From Isoetes taiwanensis (lineage: Eukaryota > Streptophyta > Lycopodiopsida > Isoetales > Isoetaceae), in assembly GCA_021234155.1 (NCBI GenBank), contig JAJEKV010000186.1:126001-190000 (forward strand): a stretch of DNA of 64,000 bases, given 5' to 3'. The notes beneath the pieces are model-generated. The model was not told where the DNA came from, searched no databases, and saw only the letters and a program-made list of their open reading frames with translations. Made by a program: the position numbers and the translations under genes. Below are positions 33,201 through 44,634 of the stretch, in pieces; position 1 is the first letter of the stretch, and every line of letters starts with the position of its first letter.

Positions 33201-35169
33201 TGGGAAGGAAACGCATAGGAGTAACTAAAATTATACACGATTGTTAACAGACATCCAACATATTGAAACCACTTGGTGAGATTGATCTCCTCACTAAGAA
33301 GGAAGCATTACTAGGATAATTGTTGACCATGTATAAATCTAGTACCTCCAAAAGAATAATCCAACCGAAAGAAAAGAAGTAATCTAACAAGTCCGGCCAA
33401 CTTGTTACGATGATATCAATTCAATTGGTAGGAATATTCCAAGAGTTTAAATAGCTAAGAAAGGGGGAATCTCTAGAATATAAAAGAATAGTACATGTAA
33501 GATACATCTAAAATAACAATTATAGTAATCAAATAGTCTTTTGAGACAAAAGGAATTGTCATGATGACAAAACCTTGTGGTTTAGAATCGTTCTAACTAA
33601 GTAGGTAACCCATAACTATATTGAAATAAATGATAACATAATATGTGCATCCATCTTAGATGATTATATATGTTAGCTACGGCTAGTAAATTAATGCACT
33701 AAGTAAGAAGCATATAACCTCTTAAGGGGAGAGAATAGATATGACGTTGTGTACAACATCATTGAAGGGGTGCAGAACCATTTTCTTTTCGAAGAAAGTG
33801 GGCGGGCTCAATCTTATGATTGAACGTACTTGCATCTTAGGGATTGAAGGGCCATCGAATTGACCGAATAGAGTTCACTCCGGCAATGGCCGAAGCGAAT
33901 AGAGCGTAAAATAGATAGACACCTTAGTGCTCAGGAGGCCTTCAACGTGCGAGACGGGCGTAGTAGCTAACTACACCAATGAAGTGGAGCAAAACTATGG
34001 GAGCAATGCAACGACCAAGTCATCTCCAAATTACTCGACGCCGGCTCAATGGGTGGATGCGCTAGCCTTAGGTAAGGTGTGCGCATGTATTATAAGCTTT
34101 AATGTGTCTTATTGATAAGTTAAATATAGATCCCAATAACTGCATAGAAATTGTTGTACGTATATGTATCATAGGGAAATAAGTTAAATAACAATGGTAA
34201 TGCGATAATTAATCCTTCGCAAGGATGCAATTCCTTCCAAGGATAGCTATATGACCTCGGGTCCTTAGAAATATAAATAGAAAATAGAAATTCAGATACA
34301 CTTAAGTGTATCTTAGGGATATACTTCCAAAGGTAACGCAAGACCCAAGGAAGAGAATAAGAAGCACATCTAATTCTTGTGTATGATAATTAAAACCTTG
34401 TCTATGTAACAATAGGTCTAAATCAGGGTTATTGTTTAAATAATTGCGATCTAAAAGTCGTTAAATATTGTAAAGCTTAGAGTAAATATAATTCTACTAT
34501 CGGAAGTAATGTATCCGATACTATAATAATGTTAATTCATAAATATTACCTTAGGGTAATTATGTAAATCACATGCATTAAAGGATCCAGCAAAAATCGG
34601 CTCAGGCATGTCGATTTGTGTAGATTTATAGCTTGCCTAGTTAAGTATAATCGACGCATGCAACCTATGAGGTAAGGGTTGCATGCGTTGTTACCAATGA
34701 TGAGACCATTGCGGTGATCTCTAGGACGTGGTGTAATGTCAATGTAGGCATGACCGCGGTTCCGCTTGGATGAGTGGAAGGTAGATTAAAAAGTCTACTT
34801 CCATCCCACGGAGGTAGACGACCTCGAGAGATAAGAGGCCATTCAAGAATGCATTGATAGAAAAGGCACCTTTAGCCCCATATATGCTTTGATAGGAGGA
34901 ATCTGGCCTTCGCGCCCCATATACGGAAAGGACCTATCCTCCACGCTGGGCAACTAAGGGTGTAGGCATGAGCGGCATATAGGCATTATAGGGCGCTGTC
35001 TCCACGTCCACGATGGAAGAAGCATCCTCTTCCTACGCCGGGAGATTAGCCATGCATTCATGTAGATAGGTGGGGTGGTCACCATATAACCAAAATTTTA
35101 TTAATAATTAAAATGGTACTAATGTAGTGTCGACCTGCGGGCCAATAGAGCGCTCCAGAGGGCAAGGAG

Positions 35170-35758
35170 GTCGAGCTACGAAGACTTGCAACACAAATTT
35201 TGTTATAATGTGTTGCAAAGGGATGAAGAGTACCTTAGAAGTGTAAATTTTGTATGAAATTGATAAACTTTAATAAACTTAAATGTTGTATTAAGTAAGG
35301 TTAATAATTACCTTGCGTGGATTAAGTTATGAAGTCATAAGTTAATTGGATAATGAAATAGTACAGTAATGTCATAAACATTATCTTAGAGTAATTCTAA
35401 TAATTAAGATAGTAAGTATATAATTATAGATATTGTAAAATTAATGCAGGATTTTAAGGTGCGAAGACTTGCAACACAAATTTTGTTGGAATGTGTTGCA
35501 AGGAATGAAGAGTACCTTAAATTGTGATAAACTAAATGTTGTGATAACGGAGACTAATAAGTACCTTGTTTTAATAGAAGTTACGAATTGACAAGTTATT
35601 TGATAATATAATGGCGTAATAATGATTTAAAAATATTTAATAAATGTGTAAGTATTATAGTAGTATATCGTATGAATCAGGTTGATTGCAGGTTAGGAAG
35701 ATTCCAAGGTGGGGAGACTCACGATGCTGCGGACAGCATCAATCCAAGGTGGGGAGAA
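35170..35758. repeat. Tandem pair of about 280 bp before the LTR
   Basis: The phrase CGAAGACTTGCAACACAAAT starts both units (about 35177 and 35461) and is followed by parallel sequence with many substitutions, ending near the polypurine tract. The phrase CCAAGGTGGGGAGA is itself repeated at 35704 and 35744. Tandem repeats in the 3' interior are common in large gypsy elements. Confidence 0.7.
35745..35758 (+). promoter_or_regulatory. Polypurine tract next to an LTR
   Basis: AAGGTGGGGAGAA directly precedes the LTR start TGTGACG, which orients the LTR as a 3' LTR on the plus strand. Confidence 0.7.
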
Positions 35759-37269
35759 TGTGACGTTCAAAGACAAAAGATACGGTCCCAGGACATATAA
35801 TCGTAAATCGCGACCGCCACGCAGCAGACATCGCCGGCCCCAATCGACGTGTACGCCGACGTGTACCCAAGCAAGGGCACCCTAGGGGGCAACTTGCAAT
35901 GGTGCGCACACTTATCAATGTGCGCACTTTTAGACCTTTAACCCATTAAAGGTAGACCAAGGGTCATGGAAACCCTAAACCTAACTGATAGCCTACATAA
36001 GGCACCAAACCCTAACTTTCCCTTTTTCACCCACGACCTTCTCGAGTCTCGATTAGCTGGCGCGCTACCGAGGAGTCAATTTCAACTCCCACGATCTGCT
36101 AGTGTGCCCGAGCTTGTCAGATCATCCTTCTGACCGCATCCTGAAGCAGAACAGAGACATGGACACCTTCGGATCGAGAGGAGTGAACCAGGGATCAGGT
36201 ATTTGGTCGATTGAATAGCCTAAACCTTATTCCAGCCTTCGAACTAGTAGGTTTAGCCTATTAAATCACCCTTAGTAGCCAAGCAGATCCTGAGATTGAC
36301 TCTAACTAAAGAACCTAACTCTATGAATTAGATTAGTTCTTATTACTTATGTTGATATGATGTACGGATGTATTCTGTGGACTCATTGTATTGGGAAGGG
36401 GGGTATAGACTTAAAGCTTAGTAGATGATGCTCCTAGCTAGTCCCTCTTAGTGCATTACTAGATTTCGGCCTGTGCATAGGAGCCCACCTGGTTGTGGGT
36501 GAAGGGGCCAGACTGGCTTAGAATGAGGTTCGTGTTCTGACCCTTGACCGATCCCTCTGGTGTGTAAGGCCTACCGGGGATCAGAGTGACTAGGTCTAAT
36601 GGCTTGCCACTGAGTGTGGGTAAGGCATGGGCTCGACACCCGTGGGGTGGTGTTCACCTTCCAGTGGGTTAAGTCGAATAAGGGCAGTGGCTCTCTAGTC
36701 ACCTTGGGTCAGCATGTAGATCTCTGGAGGGAGCGATCCCTACCTGCCCCATCAGGACTGGGGAGATGTAACCCAGGAATAGCCCCTTCGGCTATGCACC
36801 CGGCGGGCTACAGTCAGGTCCCAACACTTTTCAACCTACTCTGCAAAGTGTGCACAGGAGGGGCGGATGGAGTGGACAACCCTAAGCCATGTTCTTATGC
36901 CAGCCCAATCCATTGTCATGATTCTGTCTGCACTGAACTCTGGAGACCCAAGCTAGTCAGTCATCCCCTGGAGTCTGAGCCTTGGGTAGGAACTTCCTTT
37001 GTATTGTGCTGATCTTTGTCTATGTAGATATTGATGTGCCACCATTCGAGGTGGATATATGATATGTTACTGACGTGTATGTTTACGCTTCCGCAGCTAG
37101 GTAGGCCCTGAGGAAGACGGGGTAAAATGACCCCTTCACTCTTCCCACTATGGACTCTAAGCGGTCACAGTGATATGTGGAGGGCCCTGTATCAGTGTGG
37201 AGCTGGTGCGGGGGATGAACTCCTGTTTGTACATGGTGCGGGCACCGTATACGAGTAGGGGACGTCACA
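35759..37269 (+). repeat. 1.5-kb LTR (3' LTR of a decayed gypsy-type element)
   Basis: It starts TGTGACGT and ends ACGTCACA, an inverted-repeat pair of the kind that bounds LTRs, with a polypurine tract on its left. Inside are a TATA-like ACATAAG run and CAAACCCTAAC near 35993-36015, then a long GC-richer stretch. No matching 5' LTR is found in the window, and no target duplication is visible. The element is therefore truncated on its left, possibly by rearrangement. It could also be seen as a solo LTR, but the adjoining purine tract speaks against that. Confidence 0.75.
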
Positions 37270-37299
37270 CAGATTGAATTAGATTACAAACATAACTTC

Positions 37300-37428
37300 A
37301 AGACAGACTTAGACAGACTTAGACTTAGACTTAGACTTAGACTTAGACTTAGACTTAAACTTAGACTTAGACTTAGACTTAGACTTAGATTAAGACTTAC
37401 ACTTAGACAGAATGACTGACTTAGAACA
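37300..37428. repeat. TTAGAC hexamer microsatellite, copy 1
   Basis: About 17 near-perfect copies of the hexamer (plus strand reads GACTTAGACTTAGACTTA) start 30 bp after the LTR. They are followed by GTTTAAAATGAAACGCAC and a hairpin-like AAACGCACTT...AAGTGCGTTT (37441-37469). The same flank occurs in reverse near 44190-44220, beside the second array. Confidence 0.9.
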
Positions 37429-40030
37429 AGGTTTAAAATGAAACGCACTTATTTAAGAAGTGCGTTTGGAAGATTCCTTCTGAAATTTTATAAAATTCTA
37501 AAATCCCTCTAAAAAGGGCCCTTTATTACCTTTAGTACAAAGATTTATAAAACTGCTCGTGAAAACAGACATTTTAAGAAGACTTAATATTAAGGAAAAA
37601 CACACACAAAAAAAAAATCCCATTGTAGAGGGGGAAAGAACTACAATGAAATTCAAAGATTGACTATGGGGCAAATTCGTATGAAGAAATTAGATGCTTT
37701 TGTACCTTGTCCCTGAAAGTTTTTATATTAGCTGTTTTAGAAGACAGGAAATTTGTTATTTCACAACCATTTTGGCTGAACATCCTAATGGACCCTAAAA
37801 CACATTGGGAGGCAGTTGAACAAACTTCTTGAATGACAAACCATTGTTTTTGCATCACATAGTATTACAAATACCAATACATCCACGATGTCTTGTAGTT
37901 GTTTGAAGTTTTAGTTGATGATGCAAAGATAAATTTTATACCGATGATACAAAAGTTGAAGTAATGAAGCCATGTGATTACATGCCCTCCTTTTTATTCT
38001 CGGAGATGTATTTCTGAACGCACATACCAATCTACAACATGGTGATGCTCAAAAGATAGTCAACCTCCTTAGCAATGTTGAGCATATTCATCACAATTAC
38101 ATCATCGTCAGTGATGGGCACCATGCACATTTATCCGGCGTTGAAGTATTCGTCATTTTACCCTTTCCTATATATTTTGTAAATAAATAGGTAAACTCGA
38201 GGGGTTGCTACTCCTCGCTCTCCTCTGGATAAACCATGTGGTTTCCTTCTAGTCAAACACACGTGTCACCATAATATTTTGGACTTCTTTGCCTTTAGTA
38301 GCAATTTTTAGTCGCACGGAGTGAAGTTCGCATGTATGTAGAGAAAAAAAAAGTAGAAATAACAACATGATTCGACTACTTTATGCTCTAACATTGCATT
38401 ACAAGCTCAGAAAATTTAGAACCGTTTTAAAACTTTTTAGACTAAAAAACTAAGAACAGTGTGAAAAGTTATCCCTTATGTGTGTTACTTTAGTAGTTTT
38501 CAGTTGCCAAACCCTTTGGCGAGCAAGAAAGACCCCAAAAGATTTTACACGATATATACTTTATCTCTGGACTGCATATATATATACATATATATACAAG
38601 TTTTTTAATCGATCCTATGGTGCACGTTCTAGCGGGTGCATATTTCAGTTTGTCTATGTTCTAGGTCTCTAAGAGTTATGATGATTCTCGCTATGATTTT
38701 ATAAGATTCCATTAGATTCTATTTTCAGGGATTTTTCAAAAGCTACTATTCTTAGCAATTCCATGCTTATTGTCTGGTCAAAGCTGATTTTAGAACTTAA
38801 GTTGTCTTAAATTGTATAAGATTCCATTAGATTCTCTCAGATTCTCTTACATTTTATGATGTTCCTTTAGATTCTATGAAAATTCGATTAGATTTTCTTA
38901 GATTGAATAAAGACATCCTTAGATTCTCTAAGATTGCCTTACGATCCATTAGATTTTATGAGATTCCTTAAGATTCCCCTAGGTCTTATGAGCTTTCCTC
39001 AGATTTCATGAAGATTGCATCCTATATTATTTTAGAGTGAGCTGCTCACCCATGAGAGAAAAAGGATGAAATGTTCAAAGATCTCTAGAGAACACATCAC
39101 AAAAATGGTATACTTCTAGATCTTCATATTTTACACCCGGATCTAACACAACAATGGTAATAATTCACTACGTCTCCATTTTCATAGCTATCATAGTCAT
39201 ATACAGTGTACCAAGAGGTTGTACAGATGGAACTGAATCTATGCTTTTATTTGCTTCCTTCCAACGTTGGATCTTCCCATTCGGCATAGTTAAGACTTGA
39301 GAATTTGTTATTACTTAGTGGGTGTGGGTTCACTGTAAGTGCGTTTTATTCACAAAATTGGTATTGTATGTTTTGCCCATACTACTCCTTAACATGCTCG
39401 TAGTTTAGACCATGAAATGAAATGCAAAATGGAAGGGACTCTATGATAAATGTGGCCTTGGCCTAAAAAACAACTTGGTGTAATGGGGACGTACAAAATT
39501 GAATCCCTTTTTTCACAATTGAACAAATAAAGGCAATTATCTATGGCATGTTACAGGAGTAAGGATGGGTGTCATTGGTCTTTGATGACAGTGGGTCTCT
39601 ATAGAGAAGACTAGCTAAAGATGCTAGTGATGACACCACTGGGAGATGCTAACTTCATGCCTGAAAATGAGACCAACATAAATGACAAATAAACATCACA
39701 AAAACTGCCGAAAACAAAGCTATATGGTACATGTTGCCATCAAAAGCAAAATGTTGTGCATGCTCTGAAAGCATGGCATTCCATGAATAAAATAGCTCAC
39801 CAAAAAAGCCAGCAAATGTAGTAATGTGCAACATTCAACAAATGAATCAAAATAAAAATGCTTGTTTTTGTAATTCTAACACTTAAGACGCCAGAACAAC
39901 TTATTTAAACTGCTTTGACGTGCAAAATTTGATTACTATGCAACTCTTTCATCACATGACAAAAGCTCTGTGCTTTATTCATGAGTACTTCTTAGAAAGC
40001 CTAATAAGCATCCTACGGAAAGGCTTAGGT
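37429..40030. other. Intergenic mosaic, no supported gene
   Basis: Holds an AT dinucleotide run (38575-38600), TTAGATTC-type imperfect repeats (38690-38960) and one open plus-strand frame without an ATG (37975-38190; IIVSDGHHAHLSGVEVF). The frame is coherent, but I cannot place it in a family. Nothing else is recognisable. Confidence 0.4.
38690..38960. repeat. Imperfect TTAGATTC/ATTCCATTAG repeats
   Basis: About fifteen variants of the words TTAGATTCT, GATTCCATTAGATT and CTTAGATTC fill 270 bp. They are related in flavour, but not identical, to the TTAGAC arrays nearby. Confidence 0.7.
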
Positions 40031-40035
40031 GCACC

Positions 40036-40890
40036 TTTCTGAAATTTATAGTTTAAATGGGTCAAATAAAACAAAATGTATGAATCAAAGTGCGATTGCA
40101 TGAAATAAGGTGATCTTTCAATTGGCCATAATTTACAAACTAAAGCTCTGTTTCAGTAGCAAGGGCATCCGTTGAAAAGCATGCAAAAAAATCTAAAAAT
40201 AATGCTAGGCATGGAGTTTTCAAATTCCTGCTCTAGATATGTCAAAAATGCCAAAATGCACTGGCTCTGCTAGTTTCACAGCAGAGCATATAAGAAGGAA
40301 GGAAGGTAAAGAGGTTTAACATTCTATTTATCTGATTCTTCCATGAACTTCTTTGTTAATCGGACTACAAATAGAGGTGTGAGTTTAAGCAATTCTAACA
40401 TAGACTACATTTTAAATAAGGATTGTAAACTTACCTCAATTAATTCAGCTTATAGCAAACTCAAGTTATCGTTGTCCCAATTTCACAACAGAAAATGTGA
40501 AGGACATAACTTCAAGAAGGAAGCTCTATGTTTTATGCATAAGCATGTATGTTTCTGAAATTTATGGTTTAAATGGCCCAAATAAAACAAACTATATTAA
40601 TCACAATGCGACTGCATGAAATAAAACCATCAGCCGATTTCGGCCATAACTTGCAAACCAAAACTCTGTTTCACTAGCAAGGGCATCCATTGGAAAGCAT
40701 GCAAAATAATCTACAAATAATGCTAGGCATAAAGTTTTCAAATTTCTACTCTACGTATGTCAAAAATGCCAAAATGCACTGGCTGTGCTAGTTTTACAGC
40801 AGAACATGTAAGAAGCATTAATTCTTTGCTAGTCGGACTTACAAATAGAGGTGCAAGTTTAAGTATTATCGCATTGTAGATTGAAGTATG
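40036..40890. repeat. Dispersed direct duplication of about 350 bp
   Basis: Copy 1 runs about 40036-40410 and copy 2 about 40552-40890, offset 516 bp. Shared anchors are TTTCTGAAATTTAT at the start, AATAATGCTAGGCAT, TGCCAAAATGCACTGGCT and CAAATAGAGGTG at the end. The copies differ by perhaps 10 to 15 percent by eye. About 140 bp separate them. No gene is visible in either. Confidence 0.85.
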
Positions 40891-40899
40891 TCTGACTGG

Positions 40900-41690
40900 A
40901 AAGGAGATCAGTATATTTAGTAATGCTGGAAGACTTCTGTACCCATCATTTATAGTCAACAAAGATCAGCTTTGCATAACAAAGGAGCATTTTTCAGAGT
41001 TGAGAAGCAAGAAACCCCGAAATGGATTTGATTACTTCGTTAACGAATGTGCTAATGAATGTGTTGTGAAATTTTTTGCAGCTAAAAAGAAATACAAAGC
41101 TTCAATAACGAGATCTATTTCAGCTTTGAAGAAACCTTGCTCACATGATGTTCAATATGCATATATGAAACTGCATTGCATGCTGCTTCCCTTTTAGCAA
41201 TTCCAGGATTTGTGATTGCATTTGTTAATCATAACCGGAGTTCAAACCTTATCCAGGGGTCTCGCAAGCACCGCAGGCAGGTCATTGGACTCAACTGTCT
41301 GATACGAAAGCGAGAACTACACAATGAGCAAAATCCAATAGTGGCCTTGGCAAACCTAGTGAATCTGATGTTGGTACACATGGTTTGGCTGAGCAGCTAT
41401 TGGGTTTTGGGCAGGATGCTACCACCAGAAGGGAATGGAAACGCTAACGCTCGTTTCTTCCCTGATTAAGCATCTACATAGAGTCCAATCAACAAATTCA
41501 AGCAAAATAAGATGTACTAAATCTGGCTTTCAATCCAGAGCTCACCAATCTTTTTGCATGCGAGCACTATTGAATACAAATTTTGAATTCAACATGCTTC
41601 AAGCATGTCTCAAAGCATGTCCAGTCTGTGTAAATCTGAGGGGATGATCTGTGTACACATGGTGCCTATTTATTCTAAATGATACTCATT
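40900..41690. other. No supported gene
   Basis: A 97-codon plus frame (41176-41469, MHAASLLAIPGFVIAFVNHN) and two shorter overlapping frames show no known domain and no splice context, so they are not called as genes. Confidence 0.4.
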
Positions 41691-42623
41691 TACCATATCC
41701 AATAGTTTGTCCCATTTCCCTCTTTCTCTTGCAACTTTTTCCACTGATCCTTAACACTAACACAGTTAAAAGAAGCTTCCTCAGCTGCTAGAACCTTCAA
41801 AACTTAATGGGTTAACTCTAAACCCAACCTTCCAAACATCTGATATGAAGAAACAGTTCATCCCCTGTTCTGCAATAAAATGCCATCCAAGCATAGGAAC
41901 TCCGCTATACAAACTCTCCAAGGTTGAATTCCAACCACAATATGTCAGAAATCCAGCCACAGAGGGATGGTTTAGCACTTCAAACTGTGGCGCCCATGAA
42001 ATAACCAATCCATTATCTTTGTTTCGAGCACAAAAATCCAGCATAAATTCCTCTGTCTTCTTTGCTAAATTTTGCCTTATAACTAACAAAAATGAACAGC
42101 CGCTCTCTTCTAATTCTTTTGCAAGCTTTTGCAGCTGCTCCGTAAATAATATCATAGTACTACCGAAAGAAACATAAATCACAGAAGAAGGAGGTTTCGA
42201 ATCCAACCATTTGATGCATGATTTGTCTTCTTTCCAAGATGGCTGAACTGCCTGATCGGAGGTCGAAATTAAGGGGCCTATTGCTAGGCCCTTTGGAAAA
42301 TAGGACACTATATCTCTGTATGATTCTTCAAAGGAATTAAACAGAAGCCGCATCAACTGCACACACAAATATCTGAATAACCCACAAATTCTAAGACATA
42401 ATTCGCCAATTTACCTTGGGTTTTAACAGGAAGAGATCCTTGCATAGCCTTCAATTCGAAAAGAAGTGCCATATGATTGGAGCAGGCGATCCTTGAAGGA
42501 TTCATTTACGGCTAAGGTAATTGAAATTCCATGGCTGAGCAATTTTCGAGCAAGGGAGATCATGGGAGGGGAAACACAGAAACAAAAGATTGATTCTGAA
42601 CCTTCATCGCCAATTCCGGCCAT
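41640..42623 (-). pseudogene. Family-1 UDP-glycosyltransferase, broken (two exons)
   Basis: On the minus strand, exon 1 (from about 42623) reads ISLARKLLSHGISITLAVNE, the usual N-terminal beta-alpha unit. After a short GT-AG intron (about 42420-42362), exon 2 reads LLFNSFEES, KGLAIGPL, the CIKWLDSKPPSSVIYVSFGS strand and the PSPG box (WAPQFEVLNHPSVAGFLTYC, GWNST, SGVPMLGWHFIAEQ) that binds the UDP-sugar. Such enzymes glycosylate small molecules in the cytosol. About 180 residues between exon 1 and LLFNSFEE, including the acceptor pocket, are missing. The C-terminus breaks after VNPLSFE, with a terminal piece, SVKDQWKKLQEKEG, in another frame (about 41690-41800). The usual length is 450-490 residues, so this is a remnant. 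Confidence 0.85.
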
Positions 42624-42629
42624 CTTCAA

Positions 42630-43180
42630 ATGGCAGAAAGTTTGGAGCATGCTGAAAGCAAGCTCGGCCCCTCCGGAACTGCCAACAAAAATAAAAATAA
42701 AAAATAGGTCGAAGGAATCAATCCTAGCTTTTTTTTCCCTTCCGGTGAAGCCATAGCCAGCCCAGGCCAGGGAGTTGAAAGGGGCAACGGAACAGATATG
42801 AAAGCCAGGGGCCTGGAAGGCGACAGTTTCAACATCACAGGCGTCCATATTCACTTCAGAAGCCATGTCTGCAAGACAAAACCAGAGATGGGTTATGCAA
42901 ATCACGAGGCAAGCCAAGATTTCAGCACCACAAACGAACCGGTGGAAGCATCACACAGTGTTCTAATCTCTAAGCACGCCCCACTCAGCCAGAATCGCGT
43001 GGAAGCATCTACCTCATCCATGGCGCTCACCAGAGCAATTGCAAGGCTCGTCCCCCACCATCTCACCATCTCCAAAATCCTCTATGCCCGACGAGGTCCA
43101 CACACTCAATCACAATTGTCCAATATGCCACCTGGCACTTTAGACGCTCCAGATCGCCCCAATTATCAGTGTTAGGCAGC
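42630..43180. other. Region upstream of the UGT remnant
   Basis: Frames on both strands (for example minus 42866-42624, MASEVNMDACDVE; plus 43018-43173, MALTRAIARLVPHHL) are short and unrecognised. The GT remnant's promoter would lie here. No TATA box stands out. Confidence 0.35.
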
Positions 43181-43234
43181 CCTCTATAATAATATATATA
43201 AGTCAGATAAAAGTCTTATATATATATGCAATTC

Positions 43235-43720
43235 GGTATAAATTTATACTGTTTCTCCGTATAGATTTATACCGCAAGAGTTCTCTTTTCTTGTCGAATA
43301 TATATATGTAATTATGTGTACATATTATATATATATATACACATATATGTGTATAAATTGGTTGTCTGAAGGTTTTCTGCGGTATAAATTTATACCGAGA
43401 GAGCTGTCGCGGTATAAATTTATACCGAGAGAGCTCTCGTGGTATAACGAGGGAGCTCTCACGGTATAAATTTATACCGTGAGAGCTCTCGCAGTGAATC
43501 GAGAGAGCTCTCGCGGTATAAATTTATACCGCTCGAGTCCTCTTGCGGTATAAATTTATATCGCTCAAGTCCACTTGCGGTATAAATTTATACCATGCGA
43601 ACTCTCTGGCATGTCATATCCGCACAGCACTACCTATTGTGGTATAAATCTATACCACCCAGAAATTTATTTTGAAGACGTTATGTCCACGCATTGTCAT
43701 CGTGGTATACATAAGTCTAT
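43235..43720. repeat. Array of a 16-bp perfect palindrome
   Basis: GGTATAAATTTATACC is self-complementary. Perfect copies start at 43381, 43411, 43463, 43515 and 43579. Near-copies lie at 43235, 43257, 43547, 43641 and about 43704, and a half-copy at 43441. Between them sits a second palindrome family, GAGAGCTCTC or GAGAGAGCTCTCGC (43427-43512). Spacing is 30-64 bp, not constant. The block lies just inside a transposon-like end at 43952 and next to AT dinucleotide runs (43190-43220, 43303-43350). Confidence 0.93.
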
Positions 43721-43931
43721 AGCAAGACGGATGAGCAAATAAGAGCAAGTATATAAGACGAAGAGCGAGCGTCTTCGACTCCAACTTGCGCTTCAAAGTG
43801 TAAGTTTGTTCAATGAGGCATACTTTCATGTGAAAATGTTTGCTTCAATGAGGCAATGTCAAAATGTGTTGCATTTTTTACAGTTTTGTTCATAGTTTTG
43901 TACTGATTTGGAAAACTTTGAATAAAATACC

Positions 43932-43952
43932 TTTTTGGCACTTTAGTGTGCT
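43932..43952. repeat. Right-hand end of a third member of the DNA-transposon family
   Basis: Reverse-complemented, the sequence reads AGCACACTAAAGTGCC then AAAAAGG. It parallels AGCACACTATAGTGG at 21520 and AGCACAATATAGTGTC at 46123. Its direction puts the body of the element to the left (below 43952), which would include the palindrome array. I could not find the matching left end, so the extent is open. Confidence 0.5.
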
Positions 43953-44227
43953 TGCTGTTTTTTCCAATGTCTATTTTGTTTAGTTTTTGAAAATATTACT
44001 ATTTCGCAAACCAAACTAGGGGGGCCAAAAAGGGATGTCAAACAATTTTGAATGGAAGCTAAGTTCACACCCCCCTCCAAAATGATGCCTAAAATTTTCA
44101 AATTGTCACACTTGTCACAAATATACCACAAAAGGGACATTTTTGGGGGGATTTTAGGGAATCTTTCAAAGATTCCTTTTGAAGTGCGTTTTGAGCAAAT
44201 TAGTGCGTTTCATTTTAAACTTTGTTT

Positions 44228-44575
44228 TAGACTGACTTAGACTTAGACAGACTTAGACAGACTGACTTAGATGCTGACTTAGACTGACTTAGACTTACAC
44301 TAACTTAGACTAAGACATACTTAGACAGACTTACACTTAGACTTAGATAGACTTAGACTGACTTAGACTTAGACAGAATTAGACTAGACTGACTTAGACT
44401 TGGACATACTTAGACAGAATTAGACTGACTCAGACTAAGACAGACTTAGACAGAGTTAGACTGACTTAGACTTAGACTTAGACAGACTTAGACAGAATTA
44501 GACTAATTTAGACTTAGACAGACTTAGAGTTAGACAGACTTAGACTTAGATTAAGACTTAATTAGACTTACACTT
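44228..44575. repeat. TTAGAC microsatellite, copy 2 (degenerate)
   Basis: About 350 bp of GACTTAGAC units broken by GACA and GACTGA inserts. It lies inside what should be an intron of the second transposon copy. Flanking sequence (GTGCGTTTCATTTTAAAC) is the reverse complement of that beside copy 1, yet the array runs in the same orientation on the plus strand in both. Confidence 0.88.
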
Positions 44576-44634
44576 AAAATCAGACTAAGAATTACTATGA
44601 CAATGGAGCTAAGAGAATAAATGAATATAAAAAA

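Larger units (their letters stand above)
30240..35758. other. Decayed interior of an LTR element, no recognisable pol
   Basis: This region leads up to a polypurine tract and LTR, so it is probably the interior of that element. Coding-like patches exist. A Lys/Glu/Gln-rich stretch at about 31324-31503 (YRARATEELEAQLLEDIKVP) and a longer frame at 31837-32124 are examples, but none shows protease, RT or integrase motifs. A near-repeat of about 60 bp, containing CTCACACGTCG(C/T)GCCTGGT, occurs at about 30376 and 30592. From 33200 to 35750 the sequence is AT-rich with no gene I can support. Confidence 0.45.

Noticed and set aside
37300-37428. Interstitial telomere repeat
   Set aside because: The unit is TTAGAC, not the plant telomere units TTTAGGG or TTAGGG.
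43932-43952. Left border of the copy ending at 46123
   Set aside because: The end sequence points the wrong way: its orientation puts the element body to the left, so it belongs to another copy.
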